This document shows, piece by piece, positions 1 to 9,058 of a DNA stretch of 64,000 bases. How positions within the stretch are numbered: position 1 is the stretch's first letter; each line of letters begins with the position of its first letter. This stretch comes from Candidatus Kaistella beijingensis. Its GTDB lineage: Bacteria > Bacteroidota > Bacteroidia > Flavobacteriales > Weeksellaceae. Location: contig NZ_CP071953.1 in assembly GCF_020084865.1 (NCBI RefSeq), positions 186,001 through 250,000 on the forward strand, written 5' to 3'. The position numbers were made by a program, and so were the translations under genes. A model generated the notes under the pieces. It was not told the DNA's origin, ran no database searches, and was given only the letters and a program-made list of their open reading frames with translations.

Positions 1-1
1 T

Positions 2-2140
2 TTGGATTATGTGGTGACGAAATTCCCGAGATTTCCTTTCGATAAATTTGAAACCGCCGACAGACGACTTTCCACCCAAATGAAAGCAACGGGTGAAGTG
101 ATGGCAATCGGCAGAAATTTTGAGGAATCTTTACAAAAAGCCATCCGTTCTTTGGAAACCGGATTGAGACATATTGGTTTAAAATCTAAACAGGCAGAAG
201 CGTTAACCGACGAGGAAATTGAACGCAGAATTCGAGTTTGTGATGACGAAAGATTATTCATTATCGGAGACGCTTTACGACGAGGTTACGATTGGGAAAA
301 AATAGTGGAGTGGAGCAAAATTGATAAATTCTTTATTTGGAAAATCAAGAAATTGATTGATTTCGAGAAGGTGATCGCAGAAAAGAAATTCGATGTAGAA
401 ATTTTGATGAAAGCCAAAAAACTCGGATTCTCAGATTTAAGTATTGCCATTTTATGGAATTCAACCCAAAGGGAAATCTTCGAGTTCCGTAAAAACAGCG
501 GAATCATGCCGGTTTACAAAATGGTCGATACTTGCGCCGCCGAATTTGAAAGCGAAACCCCTTATTTCTACGGAACTTACGAAGAGGAAAATGAAAGCAT
601 CGTTTCCGACAAAGAAAAAATCATCGTTCTTGGTTCGGGTCCGATTCGTATCGGACAAGGTGTGGAGTTCGATTATGCCACGGTTCACTCAGTTTGGGCG
701 ATTAAACAAATGGGTTACGAAGCGATTATCATCAACAATAATCCTGAAACGGTTTCCACCGATTTTTCGATTTCCGATAAATTATATTTCGAACCTTTGA
801 CGGAAGAAGATGTAATGAACATTATCGAATTGGAAAAGCCAAAAGGCGTCGTGGTACAGTTTGGCGGACAAACCGCAATAAATTTAGCGGATAAATTGGC
901 AAGTCATGGCATACAGATTTTAGGAACTTCTCTGGAAGATTTGGACCGAGCTGAAAACCGAAATAAATTTGAAGCGGCACTTCAGGAATTGGGAATTCCA
1001 CAACCTTTGGGAAAAACTTGTTTCACGAAAGAAGAAGCGTTGAAAATCGCGCAGGAAATAGGTTTCCCTGTTTTGGTTCGTCCGAGTTATGTTTTGGGAG
1101 GTAGAGCGATGGAGATTGTTTACGACGAAAAAGAACTCAATCATTACATGGAAAATGCGGTGAAAGAAAGTTCGGAACACCCGATTTTGATCGACCGATA
1201 TTTAACCGGAAAAGAAGTGGAAGTGGATGCGATTTCCGACGGAGAAACCGTGATTATTCCTGGAATTATGGAACATATCGAAAGAGCGGGAGTTCACTCC
1301 GGAGATTCCATCGCGGTTTATCCACCACAAAATATTACGCCGAAACAGATTGAAACTTTGGTGGATTATACGCAAAGATTAGCAAAAGGTCTGAACATCA
1401 TCGGTTTAATGAATATTCAATACGTTCTTTATGAAGGCGATGTTTACGTGATAGAAGTGAATCCGCGTTCTTCCAGAACGGTTCCTTTCCTTTCAAAAAT
1501 TACCGATGTTCCGATGGCGAATTTGGCAACGAAAGCGATTCTCGGACAAAAATTGAAAGATTTAGGATATCAAAACGGATTGGTTCCTGAAAAAGAGGGA
1601 ATTTACGTGAAAGTTCCGGTTTTCTCTTTCTCCAAATTAACGAGAGTGGATGTTTCACTCGGTCCTGAAATGAAATCGACGGGCGAAGTAATGGGGAAAG
1701 ATTCAACATTGGAAAAAGCACTTTATAAAGGAATGATTGGAGCAGGAAGAAAAGTTCCGCTTCATGGCGCAATTCTTTTTACAGTCGCCGATAAACACAA
1801 AGAAGAAGCATGTGAATTGGCGCGAAGATTTCAGGAAATCGGTTTCCGAATCTGGGCGACAGAAGGAACTGCAAAATATTTTGAGGAACACGGCGTAAAA
1901 ACCAAAATCGGATACAAAATCGAGGAAAATCCTGAAATCAACCTGATCGATTTAATTCAGAAAGGAAAAGTTCAATACATTGTCAACACCATGACCAAAG
2001 GAAAACAATCCGAAAGAGACGGTTTCCAAATTCGTAGAACTTCCGTTGAAAACGGTGTTCCATGTTTGACATCGATGGACACGGTGGAAGCGATTTTGAA
2101 AGTAATCGAAAGTATGAGTTTTAAAATGGAGCAGATGTAA
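2..2140 (+). CDS. carB: Carbamoyl-phosphate synthase large subunit, 3' part
   Basis: Large subunit of carbamoyl-phosphate synthase, which makes carbamoyl phosphate for arginine and pyrimidine synthesis. The window opens inside the gene; 712 residues remain of a family that is usually about 1060-1080 long. Visible are the end of the first ATP-grasp half, the inter-half segment [18 protein letters not shown] at about residue 208, the second ATP-grasp domain with [15 protein letters not shown] at about 360 and [14 protein letters not shown] at about 490, and a C-terminal MGS-like allosteric domain from about 590 ([19 protein letters not shown]). The stop at 2138-2140 lies about 50 bp before the IS1182 end. 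Identification is secure; the true start is outside the window. Confidence 0.97.
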   Translation: MDYVVTKFPRFPFDKFETADRRLSTQMKATGEVMAIGRNFEESLQKAIRSLETGLRHIGLKSKQAEALTDEEIERRIRVCDDERLFIIGDALRRGYDWEKIVEWSKIDKFFIWKIKKLIDFEKVIAEKKFDVEILMKAKKLGFSDLSIAILWNSTQREIFEFRKNSGIMPVYKMVDTCAAEFESETPYFYGTYEEENESIVSDKEKIIVLGSGPIRIGQGVEFDYATVHSVWAIKQMGYEAIIINNNPETVSTDFSISDKLYFEPLTEEDVMNIIELEKPKGVVVQFGGQTAINLADKLASHGIQILGTSLEDLDRAENRNKFEAALQELGIPQPLGKTCFTKEEALKIAQEIGFPVLVRPSYVLGGRAMEIVYDEKELNHYMENAVKESSEHPILIDRYLTGKEVEVDAISDGETVIIPGIMEHIERAGVHSGDSIAVYPPQNITPKQIETLVDYTQRLAKGLNIIGLMNIQYVLYEGDVYVIEVNPRSSRTVPFLSKITDVPMANLATKAILGQKLKDLGYQNGLVPEKEGIYVKVPVFSFSKLTRVDVSLGPEMKSTGEVMGKDSTLEKALYKGMIGAGRKVPLHGAILFTVADKHKEEACELARRFQEIGFRIWATEGTAKYFEEHGVKTKIGYKIEENPEINLIDLIQKGKVQYIVNTMTKGKQSERDGFQIRRTSVENGVPCLTSMDTVEAILKVIESMSFKMEQM

Positions 2141-2188
2141 TGTAGTGACGGATCGAGATCTGTCCGAAATCAAAATTTATAAATGATA

Positions 2189-3906
2189 GAATCCGTCTCA
2201 CAACTGAGGCGGATTTTTTTTGGTTATTATTTAGGATTTTTGTATATTTATCATTGATAATCAGATAGTTGTTTATGAATTTCAAGCATTATAACCAAAA
2301 TCAGCTGGTGCTGTTTCCTTATAGTTTTGAGGAATTGATTCCCGAAAATCACCCTGTTCGGATTGTCAATGATATTTTGGAGAGAATTAATATAGATCCG
2401 CTTCTAAAAGCCTACAGCAGAGAAGGAAATCCCAGTTATCATCCCGGGATGATGCTCAAAGTGATGGTTTTTGCGTACATGAATAATATTTATTCCTCCC
2501 GGAAGATAGAAAAAGCGCTTCGGGAAAATATCAATTTTATGTGGCTTTCCAACATGAGCATTGTGGATCACAATACCGTGAACCGCTTCCGGAGCAATAA
2601 GCTGGAAGCGGCTTTCAAGGATATTTTCTCGCAAGTAGTTTTGCTTTTGGCAGATGAAGGCTTGGTGAGTTTGAAACAGGTTTTTGTGGATGGAACGAAA
2701 ATCGAAGCACAGGCAAACCGCTACACTTTTGTTTGGGCAAATGCCATTAAAACCAATAAAGAAAAAATGCTCCGCCAATTGGAAGATCTTTGGAAATACG
2801 CTCAAAACGTGGCAAGAGAGGAAGACAAAGACCCTGAACCGCCTGAGTTTAAAGAAATCAGCAAAGAAAAGATCCAGCAAACCGTAGAAAATATCAATGC
2901 CAAATTGAAAGGCAGCGACCGCAAGACCGATTCCGACAAAAAAGCTAAAGCCAAGCTGAATTACATTAAAAATAATTTTGAGAAAAACCTCGATAAATAC
3001 GAAGCTCAGGAAGCGATTTTAAAAGAAAGAAACTCTTACAGCAAGACGGATGAAGACGCCACTTTTATGAGAATGAAGGATGATCACATGCAGAACGGAC
3101 AACTTAAACCCGCCTACAATGCACAAATTTCTACGGAGAATCAAATCATCGTCAATTATACCATTCATCAGCAGACCAATGACTTCAATACCCTAGAGCA
3201 TCATCTTAAAAATTTTGAGAAACTCTATGGGGAAAAAAGATTGGCGGAATTAGAAGAACTCACTGCCGATGCAGGTTATGGGAGCGAGCAGAACTATGAA
3301 TTGCTGGAACAGAACAATATTACACCTTATGTAAAATACAACACCTTCGACAAAGAGCAGGATGCCCATTATCAGGCGAAACACAAAACATTCAGCAAAG
3401 AAAATCTGCACTACAATCAGGAAAAAGATTATTACGTCTGTGCGATGGGTCAAAAGATGGAAAAAACACACGAAAGCACTCGGAAAACCAAGACCGGTTA
3501 CCCTCAAAAACTCTCGCATTATCAGGCTAAAAACTGTGATGGATGCCCAATCAGAGGCGTTTGTCACAGTTCCAAAGAAAATCGCAGTGTAGAGCGAAAC
3601 CATCATCTGGAACAGTACAAAGAGAAAATCAGGGAACTATTAAACAGCCAAGAAGGCATTAAAAAACGCAGACAACGCTCGGTTGAAGTAGAACCTGTGT
3701 TTGCACATCTGAAACATTGCAACAATTTTAAGCGGTTTACCCTGAAAGGTCTGAAAAAAGTAGAATTGGAGTTCGGATTGCACGCATTAGCACACAATTT
3801 AAGAAAGAAAGTTGCCTAAAGAAGACAACTTTTTCTTTTTCCAAAACATTGAAGATTGGAACTGCAATAAAAAATCCGCCTCAATTTTTATTGTGAGACA
3901 GATTCT
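2189..3906 (+). mobile_element. IS1182-family insertion sequence
   Basis: About 1.72 kb containing one transposase gene. The ends are imperfect inverted repeats: the left end reads AGAATCCGTCTCACAA then TGAGGCGGATTTTTT, and the right end read inward gives AGAATCTGTCTCACAA then TTGAGGCGGATTTTTT. Each end can also fold into its own hairpin (TCCGTCTC with GAGGCGGA on the left). The left hairpin followed by T residues may double as the carB terminator. I see no clear target duplication, so the outer limits are good to a few bases. Confidence 0.85.
2275..3819 (+). CDS. IS1182-family transposase
   Basis: DDE transposase of about 514 residues, full length for the family. The N-terminal part has the typical segment NHPVRIVNDILERI, then SYHPGMMLKVMVFAYMNNIY. 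Likely catalytic acidic residues lie in QVFVDGTKIEAQ, LTADAGYGSEQNYE and the C-terminal EVEPVFAHLKHCNNFKRF. A cysteine pair, CDGCPIRGVC, lies between the second and third. I take the ATG at 2275, because the TTG six bases upstream adds only two residues. A TATATTTA box at about 2243 could be its -7 element. It is read in the same direction as carB and looks intact. Confidence 0.93.
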   Translation: MNFKHYNQNQLVLFPYSFEELIPENHPVRIVNDILERINIDPLLKAYSREGNPSYHPGMMLKVMVFAYMNNIYSSRKIEKALRENINFMWLSNMSIVDHNTVNRFRSNKLEAAFKDIFSQVVLLLADEGLVSLKQVFVDGTKIEAQANRYTFVWANAIKTNKEKMLRQLEDLWKYAQNVAREEDKDPEPPEFKEISKEKIQQTVENINAKLKGSDRKTDSDKKAKAKLNYIKNNFEKNLDKYEAQEAILKERNSYSKTDEDATFMRMKDDHMQNGQLKPAYNAQISTENQIIVNYTIHQQTNDFNTLEHHLKNFEKLYGEKRLAELEELTADAGYGSEQNYELLEQNNITPYVKYNTFDKEQDAHYQAKHKTFSKENLHYNQEKDYYVCAMGQKMEKTHESTRKTKTGYPQKLSHYQAKNCDGCPIRGVCHSSKENRSVERNHHLEQYKEKIRELLNSQEGIKKRRQRSVEVEPVFAHLKHCNNFKRFTLKGLKKVELEFGLHALAHNLRKKVA

Positions 3907-4091
3907 TTTTAGTTCCAACTTTAATTATTTCTTTAATTTAAATCAACTAAATTTCTGAAAATTAGGTTTTACGGTTTTTATTTCGTACATTATCAAAGTT
4001 TTGAAACTTCATGCAATCCGATGTTGAAATCCAAGATTAAAATAGTTTCAAAACCGACTTTAATATTTAACATTTTAAAAACAATTTGCGA

Positions 4092-4835
4092 ATGGAACCG
4101 ATGAATTTTAGGAAATTGAACATCATTAATCCGTTAATCCGTGCAGCAACGGAGGCCGGATTTGGAAGTCCGACGGAGATTCAAAGCCGAATCATCCCGA
4201 AAATTATTTTGAAGAAAGATATTTTTGGCTGCATTGAAAATGAGGGTGAAAAAACGGCTTCTTTCGTCATTCCCATTATTCAGCAACTCAAGAAAAATAC
4301 GGTGGAATATCGAAATATTCGCGTCTTAATTATCACGGCAAACACTGAAAGTGCGGAGAATATTGATGAATCTTTTAATACTTTCAGTAAATATTTACCA
4401 ATTTCCAAGCTCTCGATTTTGGATGATGAACCTCATGGTTCGCAAATTTATAAGATGCGAAAAGGGAAGGATATTTTGATTGCGACACCGGAACGACTTT
4501 TGGAACTTGTTCAGCAAGGACACGCCGATTTTTCGAAACTGGAAACGGTGATTATAAAAGACATCAGCAAACTTGAAAATGTGCATGTTTTGGAGCAGAC
4601 TTCAAAAATTATGGAAAGACTTCCGCTAAAAGTTCAAAAATTGCTTTTCACTAAAAATCTTTCCAGGAAGGTGAAAGATTTCGCAGGTCGATTCTTGTGT
4701 AATGCAACGGAAGTTAGAATTCCAGAAGAGTTTTCCATTCGGAACAAATCAAAAATTTCAATACTTTCAAATAATTTGGATGTTCATTTCGATAATATCA
4801 TTAATCCTAAAGAAGGTCGTTCATTTGCCTATTAA
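4092..4835 (+). CDS. Degenerate DEAD-box helicase-like protein, N-terminal RecA domain only
   Basis: About 248 residues that align by pattern with the first RecA-like domain of DEAD-box RNA helicases. There is a Q-motif region (GFGSPTEIQSRIIPKI), a position equivalent to motif I that reads ENEGEKTASFVIPI instead of AxTGxGKT, and a motif Ib-like DILIATPERLLELVQ. The motif II position reads IIKDISKLENV, so DEAD is lost. The second helicase domain is absent. ATP hydrolysis is therefore unlikely; it may be an RNA-binding remnant or a decaying gene. A cold-shock protein follows about 100 bp downstream, a pairing that suggests an RNA or cold-response role. The ATG at 4092 is preferred over the upstream TTG. 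Confidence 0.7.
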   Translation: MEPMNFRKLNIINPLIRAATEAGFGSPTEIQSRIIPKIILKKDIFGCIENEGEKTASFVIPIIQQLKKNTVEYRNIRVLIITANTESAENIDESFNTFSKYLPISKLSILDDEPHGSQIYKMRKGKDILIATPERLLELVQQGHADFSKLETVIIKDISKLENVHVLEQTSKIMERLPLKVQKLLFTKNLSRKVKDFAGRFLCNATEVRIPEEFSIRNKSKISILSNNLDVHFDNIINPKEGRSFAY

Positions 4836-4933
4836 AATATCGGAAATCAATTTCCGATGAGGTAATAAATGTGCAATCATTGAAATAAAATCAATTAATT
4901 ACAAACAATAAAAACATCAGACAACAGTACATT

Positions 4934-5371
4934 ATGGCAGAAAGTTATTCAAAAAAAGAATTCAACAAAAAGAAACTGGAAAAACAAAAAGAAAAAGAAA
5001 AACGACGCGAAGAGCGAAAACTCAACAATGATAAAGGAAAGGATTTGACCGAAATGTTCCTGTATGTTGATGAAAACGGACGGTTAACAGAAACAAAACC
5101 TACAGAAAATAGAACTTCCGAAGTTGAGCTTGCCGACATTCAGTTGGGCGCCGCTCCAATCGAGGCAGAAAAAACTCAAAAAACAGGGATTATCACTTTT
5201 TTAAATGAGGAAAAGGAGTTTGGTTTCATCACTTCTTCTAATGGTGGTGAGAATTTATTTTTTCACTTAAGTAATTGTGCACATCCCGTTAAAAAAGGAA
5301 ATAAGGTAACTTTTGAGGTCATAAAATCTCCAAAAGGATTTGCCGCTGTTGAAATTCAATTGGTGAAATAA
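4934..5371 (+). CDS. Cold-shock-domain protein with charged N-terminal extension
   Basis: 145 residues. The C-terminal part (from about residue 82) is a cold-shock domain: KTGIITFLNEEKEFGFI corresponds to RNP1 and NLFFHLSNC to RNP2, although the aromatic residues are partly changed. The first 45 residues are very rich in Lys, Glu and Arg (EFNKKKLEKQKEKEKRREER) and are probably helical or disordered and RNA-binding. It acts in the cytoplasm, probably as an RNA chaperone. It follows the DEAD-box-like gene and ends at a clear terminator, so it is the last gene of the chromosomal block before the recombinase. Confidence 0.88.
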   Translation: MAESYSKKEFNKKKLEKQKEKEKRREERKLNNDKGKDLTEMFLYVDENGRLTETKPTENRTSEVELADIQLGAAPIEAEKTQKTGIITFLNEEKEFGFITSSNGGENLFFHLSNCAHPVKKGNKVTFEVIKSPKGFAAVEIQLVK

Positions 5372-5393
5372 CCGAATCCACAGAAGACAAAAG

Positions 5394-5422
5394 AGAACGC
5401 CTCATCTGAAGCGTTCTTTTTT
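5394..5422 (+). terminator. Rho-independent terminator after the cold-shock gene
   Basis: AGAACGC, a nine- to ten-base loop and GCGTTCT followed by TTTTT. It separates the chromosomal operon from the convergent recombinase gene. Confidence 0.85.
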
Positions 5423-5478
5423 CATTCCTAAAAAGCAGGTTAATTTCTGTTTTTAATCACCACGTAGCCTGAAAAATT

Positions 5479-6561
5479 TCAAAGTCGGTCCAGTGGAGAT
5501 TCCACTTTTCGAAGATGCTTGTCAACAATTTTGGTGTAATTGAGCGTGGTGCTGATTTGGTTGTGGCCCAAAAGTTTTTGGATGAGCGAAATATCGGTCC
5601 CATACTCCAAAAGATGCGTCGCATAACTGTGGCGCAGCGAATGAATCCCGACTGTTTTATGGATCCCTGCTTTTTTCATGGCGTTTTTAAAAACGTTCTG
5701 GGCACTTCTGACAGAGTATTTTCCACCATCCTGACCTTCAAAAAGGAATTCTTTGGGACGGAACTCGCGGTAATAATCCCGAAGTTGCGGCAAGATACTT
5801 TCGGGAAGATTTACGTAGCGGTCTTTTTTGCCTTTGGCTTTCGAGATCAGGACACGCATGGATTTGCTGTCGATATCTTCAATTTTCAAGTTCACGATTT
5901 CACTCACCCGAAGTCCCATTCCATAGCAGAGTTTGATGATGGTTTGGTGTTTGGCGTTTTCGGTAACCGAGATAATTTTTGCGATTTCGGAGGGGTTCAA
6001 AGATTTTGGCAAGATTTCCGGTTTTTTCGGGCGAGGTATTTCGAGGAAGATTTTTTCGCGTCGCAGCACTTTTTCGAAGTAGAATTTTAGGGCGTTGATT
6101 CTGCTGTGCAGATAATTTTCAGAAACCCCCAAATCGGTGACGCAGTAGAGTAGGTAAGCCTTTATTTTTTCCGAAGTTAAATTCTCCACGGGGAAATCTT
6201 TGATGGTGGAAAGCAGCTGCGCAAATTCCGTACTGTATGATCGAAGGGTGTTTTGGCTGAGACCGCGCAAGATGATCTCGTTCTGCAATTCGGTTAGCGC
6301 GTGCAGATTTATGGGGTGAATCTGCAGTAAAGCTTGTTTTCCCAGGATTTTTTTCTCGAGGTTGAACAGGTCTCGATAATGGATTTTATCCGGAACGTAC
6401 CAACATAATTGGGACTGAGACCACCTGGGTTTTGTGAAAGATTTCAAGTGTTTCAGGACATCGAAATTTTTTGGAAAATGAATCCAAATAACGTTATTTT
6501 CTTTATGGGTACCTATCTCGAAGCGAAAAAGATTAAGGTTTAGGGTTTGCGTATTTTTCAT
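5479..6561 (-). CDS. Tyrosine recombinase of the integron-like array
   Basis: 360 residues with all the expected catalytic residues: R218 (GMGLRVSEIVNLK), a beta-hairpin lysine in KAKGKKDRYV (about 243), H307 and R310 (IHSLRHSYATHLLE), H333 (KLLGHNQISTTL) and the nucleophile Y342 (NYTKIV). The C-terminus KVESPLDRL resembles IntI ends. Only about 60 residues separate the hairpin from H307, roughly 40 fewer than in class 1 IntI, so the IntI-specific insertion is missing. An extra N-terminal domain (residues 1-75, with RWSQSQLCWYVP) precedes the core-binding domain. The gene diverges from the cassette array, with the candidate attI 130 bp in front of it, the classical integron layout. I infer that it moves the cassettes. 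A plain XerC/XerD-like role is the alternative, but the context argues against it. Confidence 0.88.
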   Translation of the reverse strand: MKNTQTLNLNLFRFEIGTHKENNVIWIHFPKNFDVLKHLKSFTKPRWSQSQLCWYVPDKIHYRDLFNLEKKILGKQALLQIHPINLHALTELQNEIILRGLSQNTLRSYSTEFAQLLSTIKDFPVENLTSEKIKAYLLYCVTDLGVSENYLHSRINALKFYFEKVLRREKIFLEIPRPKKPEILPKSLNPSEIAKIISVTENAKHQTIIKLCYGMGLRVSEIVNLKIEDIDSKSMRVLISKAKGKKDRYVNLPESILPQLRDYYREFRPKEFLFEGQDGGKYSVRSAQNVFKNAMKKAGIHKTVGIHSLRHSYATHLLEYGTDISLIQKLLGHNQISTTLNYTKIVDKHLRKVESPLDRL

Positions 6562-6659
6562 CTCGTTTGTGTTTTTGCACTTGCGTGTTTTGTGTAGATA
6601 AAATTACAAATTAAAATGAATACTGATAATCAGGGAATTAAAAATTTTATAAAAATTTT

Positions 6660-6687
6660 TTTGTAAGGGGTGAATTGCGTATATTTG
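6660..6687 (+). promoter_or_regulatory. Candidate cassette promoter (Pc-like)
   Basis: TATATTTG at 6680-6687 matches the Bacteroidota -7 box TAnnTTTG. TTTG at 6660-6663 could serve as the -33 box, but the 16-nt spacing is shorter than the usual 17-23. Transcription would start close to 6694 and read into the first cassette. The position, next to the primary recombination site, is where an integron Pc would be expected. Confidence 0.5.
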
Positions 6688-6690
6688 ATT

Positions 6691-6700
6691 GTTAGCAGAA
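6691..6700 (+). other. Candidate primary attachment site (attI-like) and start of cassette 1
   Basis: GTTAGCAGAA has the form of every cassette start in the array (GTTRNNNG) and is the exact reverse complement of TTCTGCTAAC at 8837-8846, the left arm of the site that closes cassette 1. This puts the crossover at G6691^TT. The site is between the divergent recombinase gene and the first cassette gene. Upstream of the core I see no obvious direct repeats, so the extent of the attI is unknown. Confidence 0.75.
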
Positions 6701-6780
6701 ATTTTATACAACTACACTGTTTCAAAGAGGAATATGCCGATAATCCTAAATAGTAGGCAAAAATATTTTTTTTAGATAAT

Positions 6781-7521
6781 ATGAAAAAATTAGAACAATT
6801 ACGGCAAATTCAAGAGGAAATTGAACTCTATTACAAGAAACTCTCAAAAGAAGAAAATATTTTAGATGAATATTTTAATAACTTGAATTTAAAAAGACAT
6901 GTTGAACTCTATTATAAAGTATTTTTTAGTAGAATGAGTTATGATGCGGATATTCTTTTTATCGGTATAAATCCTGGTGGTGGTGAAGAATGGTGTTCAC
7001 CTTTAGAAAAAGAAAAATTTGAATATGTTGAATATGATTATTCCTTAGCATATGAAACAAAAAAGGTTTTTGAATTAGCAAACTATAAAAACTTGTTACA
7101 AGTATTAGACGAAAATAATAGAGTTGTCAAAACCAATCTATATTATTTAGTTACAGAAAATAAAAGTCAATTAGAACATTTTATTAATCACATTCTAAAT
7201 AAAGAACAGAGAGAAGAATTTATTGAAAATCATAAAAACTGGGCTTCAAAAATCATAGATTTATCTAATCCTAAAATTATTATTTATGAAGGTAAATCTG
7301 CATTCAACGAATCACCACCATATTTTAATAATGCTATTAGATTAGTTGATTTCGAAAAAGATGGCATTTATTTAGTTAAATTGAAGGATTACAAATCTGC
7401 GTTGATAGGTTTTAGCAGATTTCAAAGTAGAATTCTAAACAAAGAAATTTTGGCGGAGGTTTTAGAAAAAGAACTTGATACCATAGAGGAAATAAAAATT
7501 TATAAACATTTAACTCATTAA
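6781..7521 (+). CDS. Possible uracil-DNA-glycosylase-fold protein (cassette 1)
   Basis: 246 residues, cytoplasmic, with no transmembrane segment. Residues about 55-65 read DADILFIGINPGGGEEW, which resembles the GxNPG water-activating motif of the UDG superfamily. A later strand, NPKIIIYEGKSAF, resembles the segment in which many UDG-like proteins have their second conserved motif. No further family residues are certain, so glycosylase activity is only a possibility. It is the first gene after the candidate attI and would be the best expressed from the cassette promoter. The next gene starts 10 bp downstream, which suggests a small operon with the following two genes. Confidence 0.5.
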   Translation: MKKLEQLRQIQEEIELYYKKLSKEENILDEYFNNLNLKRHVELYYKVFFSRMSYDADILFIGINPGGGEEWCSPLEKEKFEYVEYDYSLAYETKKVFELANYKNLLQVLDENNRVVKTNLYYLVTENKSQLEHFINHILNKEQREEFIENHKNWASKIIDLSNPKIIIYEGKSAFNESPPYFNNAIRLVDFEKDGIYLVKLKDYKSALIGFSRFQSRILNKEILAEVLEKELDTIEEIKIYKHLTH

Positions 7522-7531
7522 TATCAAACTT

Positions 7532-8107
7532 ATGAATGATTTTCAGATGGAGAAATTTAGAAAAAATTGGACAAAACGCTTGGAATCAATATTTTGGGAT
7601 AGATTTCAAAAGAAGCAAGAAGAATTAACAATGATTTATATGTTCGACTTTTGTTCATTAAACAGTGATGTGAGAAGTGATGAATTTGGTCATTTATTTT
7701 TATGTTATAATTATGAAAAGCGGAAAGAATCAGAAAACAATATTATACTAAAAAATATTTTCGTGAAATTATTTGACAAAAATACGAATGATAAATATCT
7801 TGGATATTATAAATTGAAAAGTGAAGATGATTTCCGCGAAGTATTGATGGCATTTTTTTTAATTGGAAATGAAATAGAAGATACTGAATTAAAAAATTAT
7901 CTTTTGCAAAATAATGTCAGAAAACATTATGAACAATTTCAAAAAACTGGATTAGATTCTGATGAACTTTTGGAAAAATATATTAATGATATTATAGCAG
8001 AATTTCAAATAGTTGCTTTGAGAACAAAGAATTCTATTTTTGAAAATGAAGTGCTTGCAGAAAATTCAGAAAAATTTTTGAATTTTCCGTTTATTAATCG
8101 AAGTTAA
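7532..8107 (+). CDS. Hypothetical protein (cassette 1)
   Basis: 191 residues, acidic and rich in Asn, Lys, Glu and Phe. There is no signal peptide, membrane segment or motif that I recognise. The start is the ATG 10 bp after the preceding stop; an internal ATG at codon 6 is also possible. It lies between a possible UDG-fold gene and a phosphatase gene in the same cassette, so the three may work together, but nothing in the protein shows how. Confidence 0.6.
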   Translation: MNDFQMEKFRKNWTKRLESIFWDRFQKKQEELTMIYMFDFCSLNSDVRSDEFGHLFLCYNYEKRKESENNIILKNIFVKLFDKNTNDKYLGYYKLKSEDDFREVLMAFFLIGNEIEDTELKNYLLQNNVRKHYEQFQKTGLDSDELLEKYINDIIAEFQIVALRTKNSIFENEVLAENSEKFLNFPFINRS

Positions 8108-8168
8108 AAACAGAATACTCATACAACCGCTTGAAATATAATAGTGTTTTAAGAAACGCAAATTAAGA

Positions 8169-8831
8169 ATGAATCTTTATGTTATTTCCGATATTCATGG
8201 TTTATATTATACATTCAAGGAGTTATTGAATAAGATTGGATTTAATAAAACTGATGAGTTAATTATTCTTGGAGACTATATTAATCGTGGAAAAAGAAGT
8301 AAAGAAGTAGTCGATTTTATAATGGATTTACAGAGTCAAAACTATTTCATTACTCTGTTGAAGGGAAATCATGAAGATATGATTTTTGATTCTTTAGAAT
8401 TAGAAGATTGGACAAGCGGAGATCCTGAAACTTTGAAAAGTTTCGGAATAAATCACTTGAAAAATCTTAATAATGATTATAAAAATTGGTTTTCAAAATT
8501 GAAACATTTTGAAGAAAAGCAAAATACAATTTTTGTTCATGCAGGTTTAAATTTTCGTTATGACAATCCATTTGAAGATAATAAAAGCATGATGTGGATA
8601 CAAGATTGGTATCAAACCATTAATTATAATTGGCTTTCTAAAAGAATGATTATACATGGTCATGTCCCAATTGAAAAAGATTGCATAGAAAAAATGTCTG
8701 CTGAAATAGATATTTCAAGAGTCCTAAACATTGACAATGGCAGTTTTTTAAAAAATTGCAAAGGTTTTGGAAATTTATGTTCTTTCGAATTAAACTCTAG
8801 ACGTTTACAGTTTCAGGGAAATATTGATTAA
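8169..8831 (+). CDS. PPP-family metallophosphatase (cassette 1)
   Basis: 220 residues with the complete PPP-type metallophosphatase motif set: DIHG at residues 8-11, GDYINRG at about 36, GNHED at about 63, FVHAGLN at about 124 and HGHVP at about 162. Such enzymes bind two metal ions and hydrolyse phosphate esters: phosphoproteins, diadenosine polyphosphates or nucleotides. The short length fits bacterial PrpA/ApaH-like members. Substrate is unknown. The stop is 5 bp before the left arm of cassette site 1, so the cassette is trimmed tightly to the gene. Confidence 0.85.
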   Translation: MNLYVISDIHGLYYTFKELLNKIGFNKTDELIILGDYINRGKRSKEVVDFIMDLQSQNYFITLLKGNHEDMIFDSLELEDWTSGDPETLKSFGINHLKNLNNDYKNWFSKLKHFEEKQNTIFVHAGLNFRYDNPFEDNKSMMWIQDWYQTINYNWLSKRMIIHGHVPIEKDCIEKMSAEIDISRVLNIDNGSFLKNCKGFGNLCSFELNSRRLQFQGNID

Positions 8832-8836
8832 AAAAC

Positions 8837-9035
8837 TTCTGCTAACATTGTATTGGCAAAATGCGGGGCTAAAGTCGGAATTGAAAAATCCTGCAACTTT
8901 TGTCGCCGCTATTTTTCCATTCCATATTATTTTTGTAAGTTTATTCCATGGAAAAAATATCGGCTCAGCTTGGTCGAACTTGAACCAAAGGTTCTTCATT
9001 CTCCCGCACTTCGCCAATACTTTTTCCGTTATCTG
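8837..9035 (+). repeat. attC-like site 1
   Basis: Left arm TTCTGCTAAC pairs with the start of cassette 1 (6691). The inner arms TATTGGCAAAATGCGGG and CCCGCACTTCGCCAATA are near-perfect complements. A central palindrome, TTTTTCCATTCCAT with a matching ATTCCATGGAAAAA, flanks a TTTTTGTAAGTTT loop. The right core is G9028^TTATCTG. Confidence 0.9.
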
Positions 9036-9058
9036 TAACCGATAAACAAATATGCGGT

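Noticed and set aside
2141..2220. carB terminator independent of the IS1182 end
   Set aside because: The only hairpin with a T run after carB is the IS end itself, so no separate terminator can be claimed.
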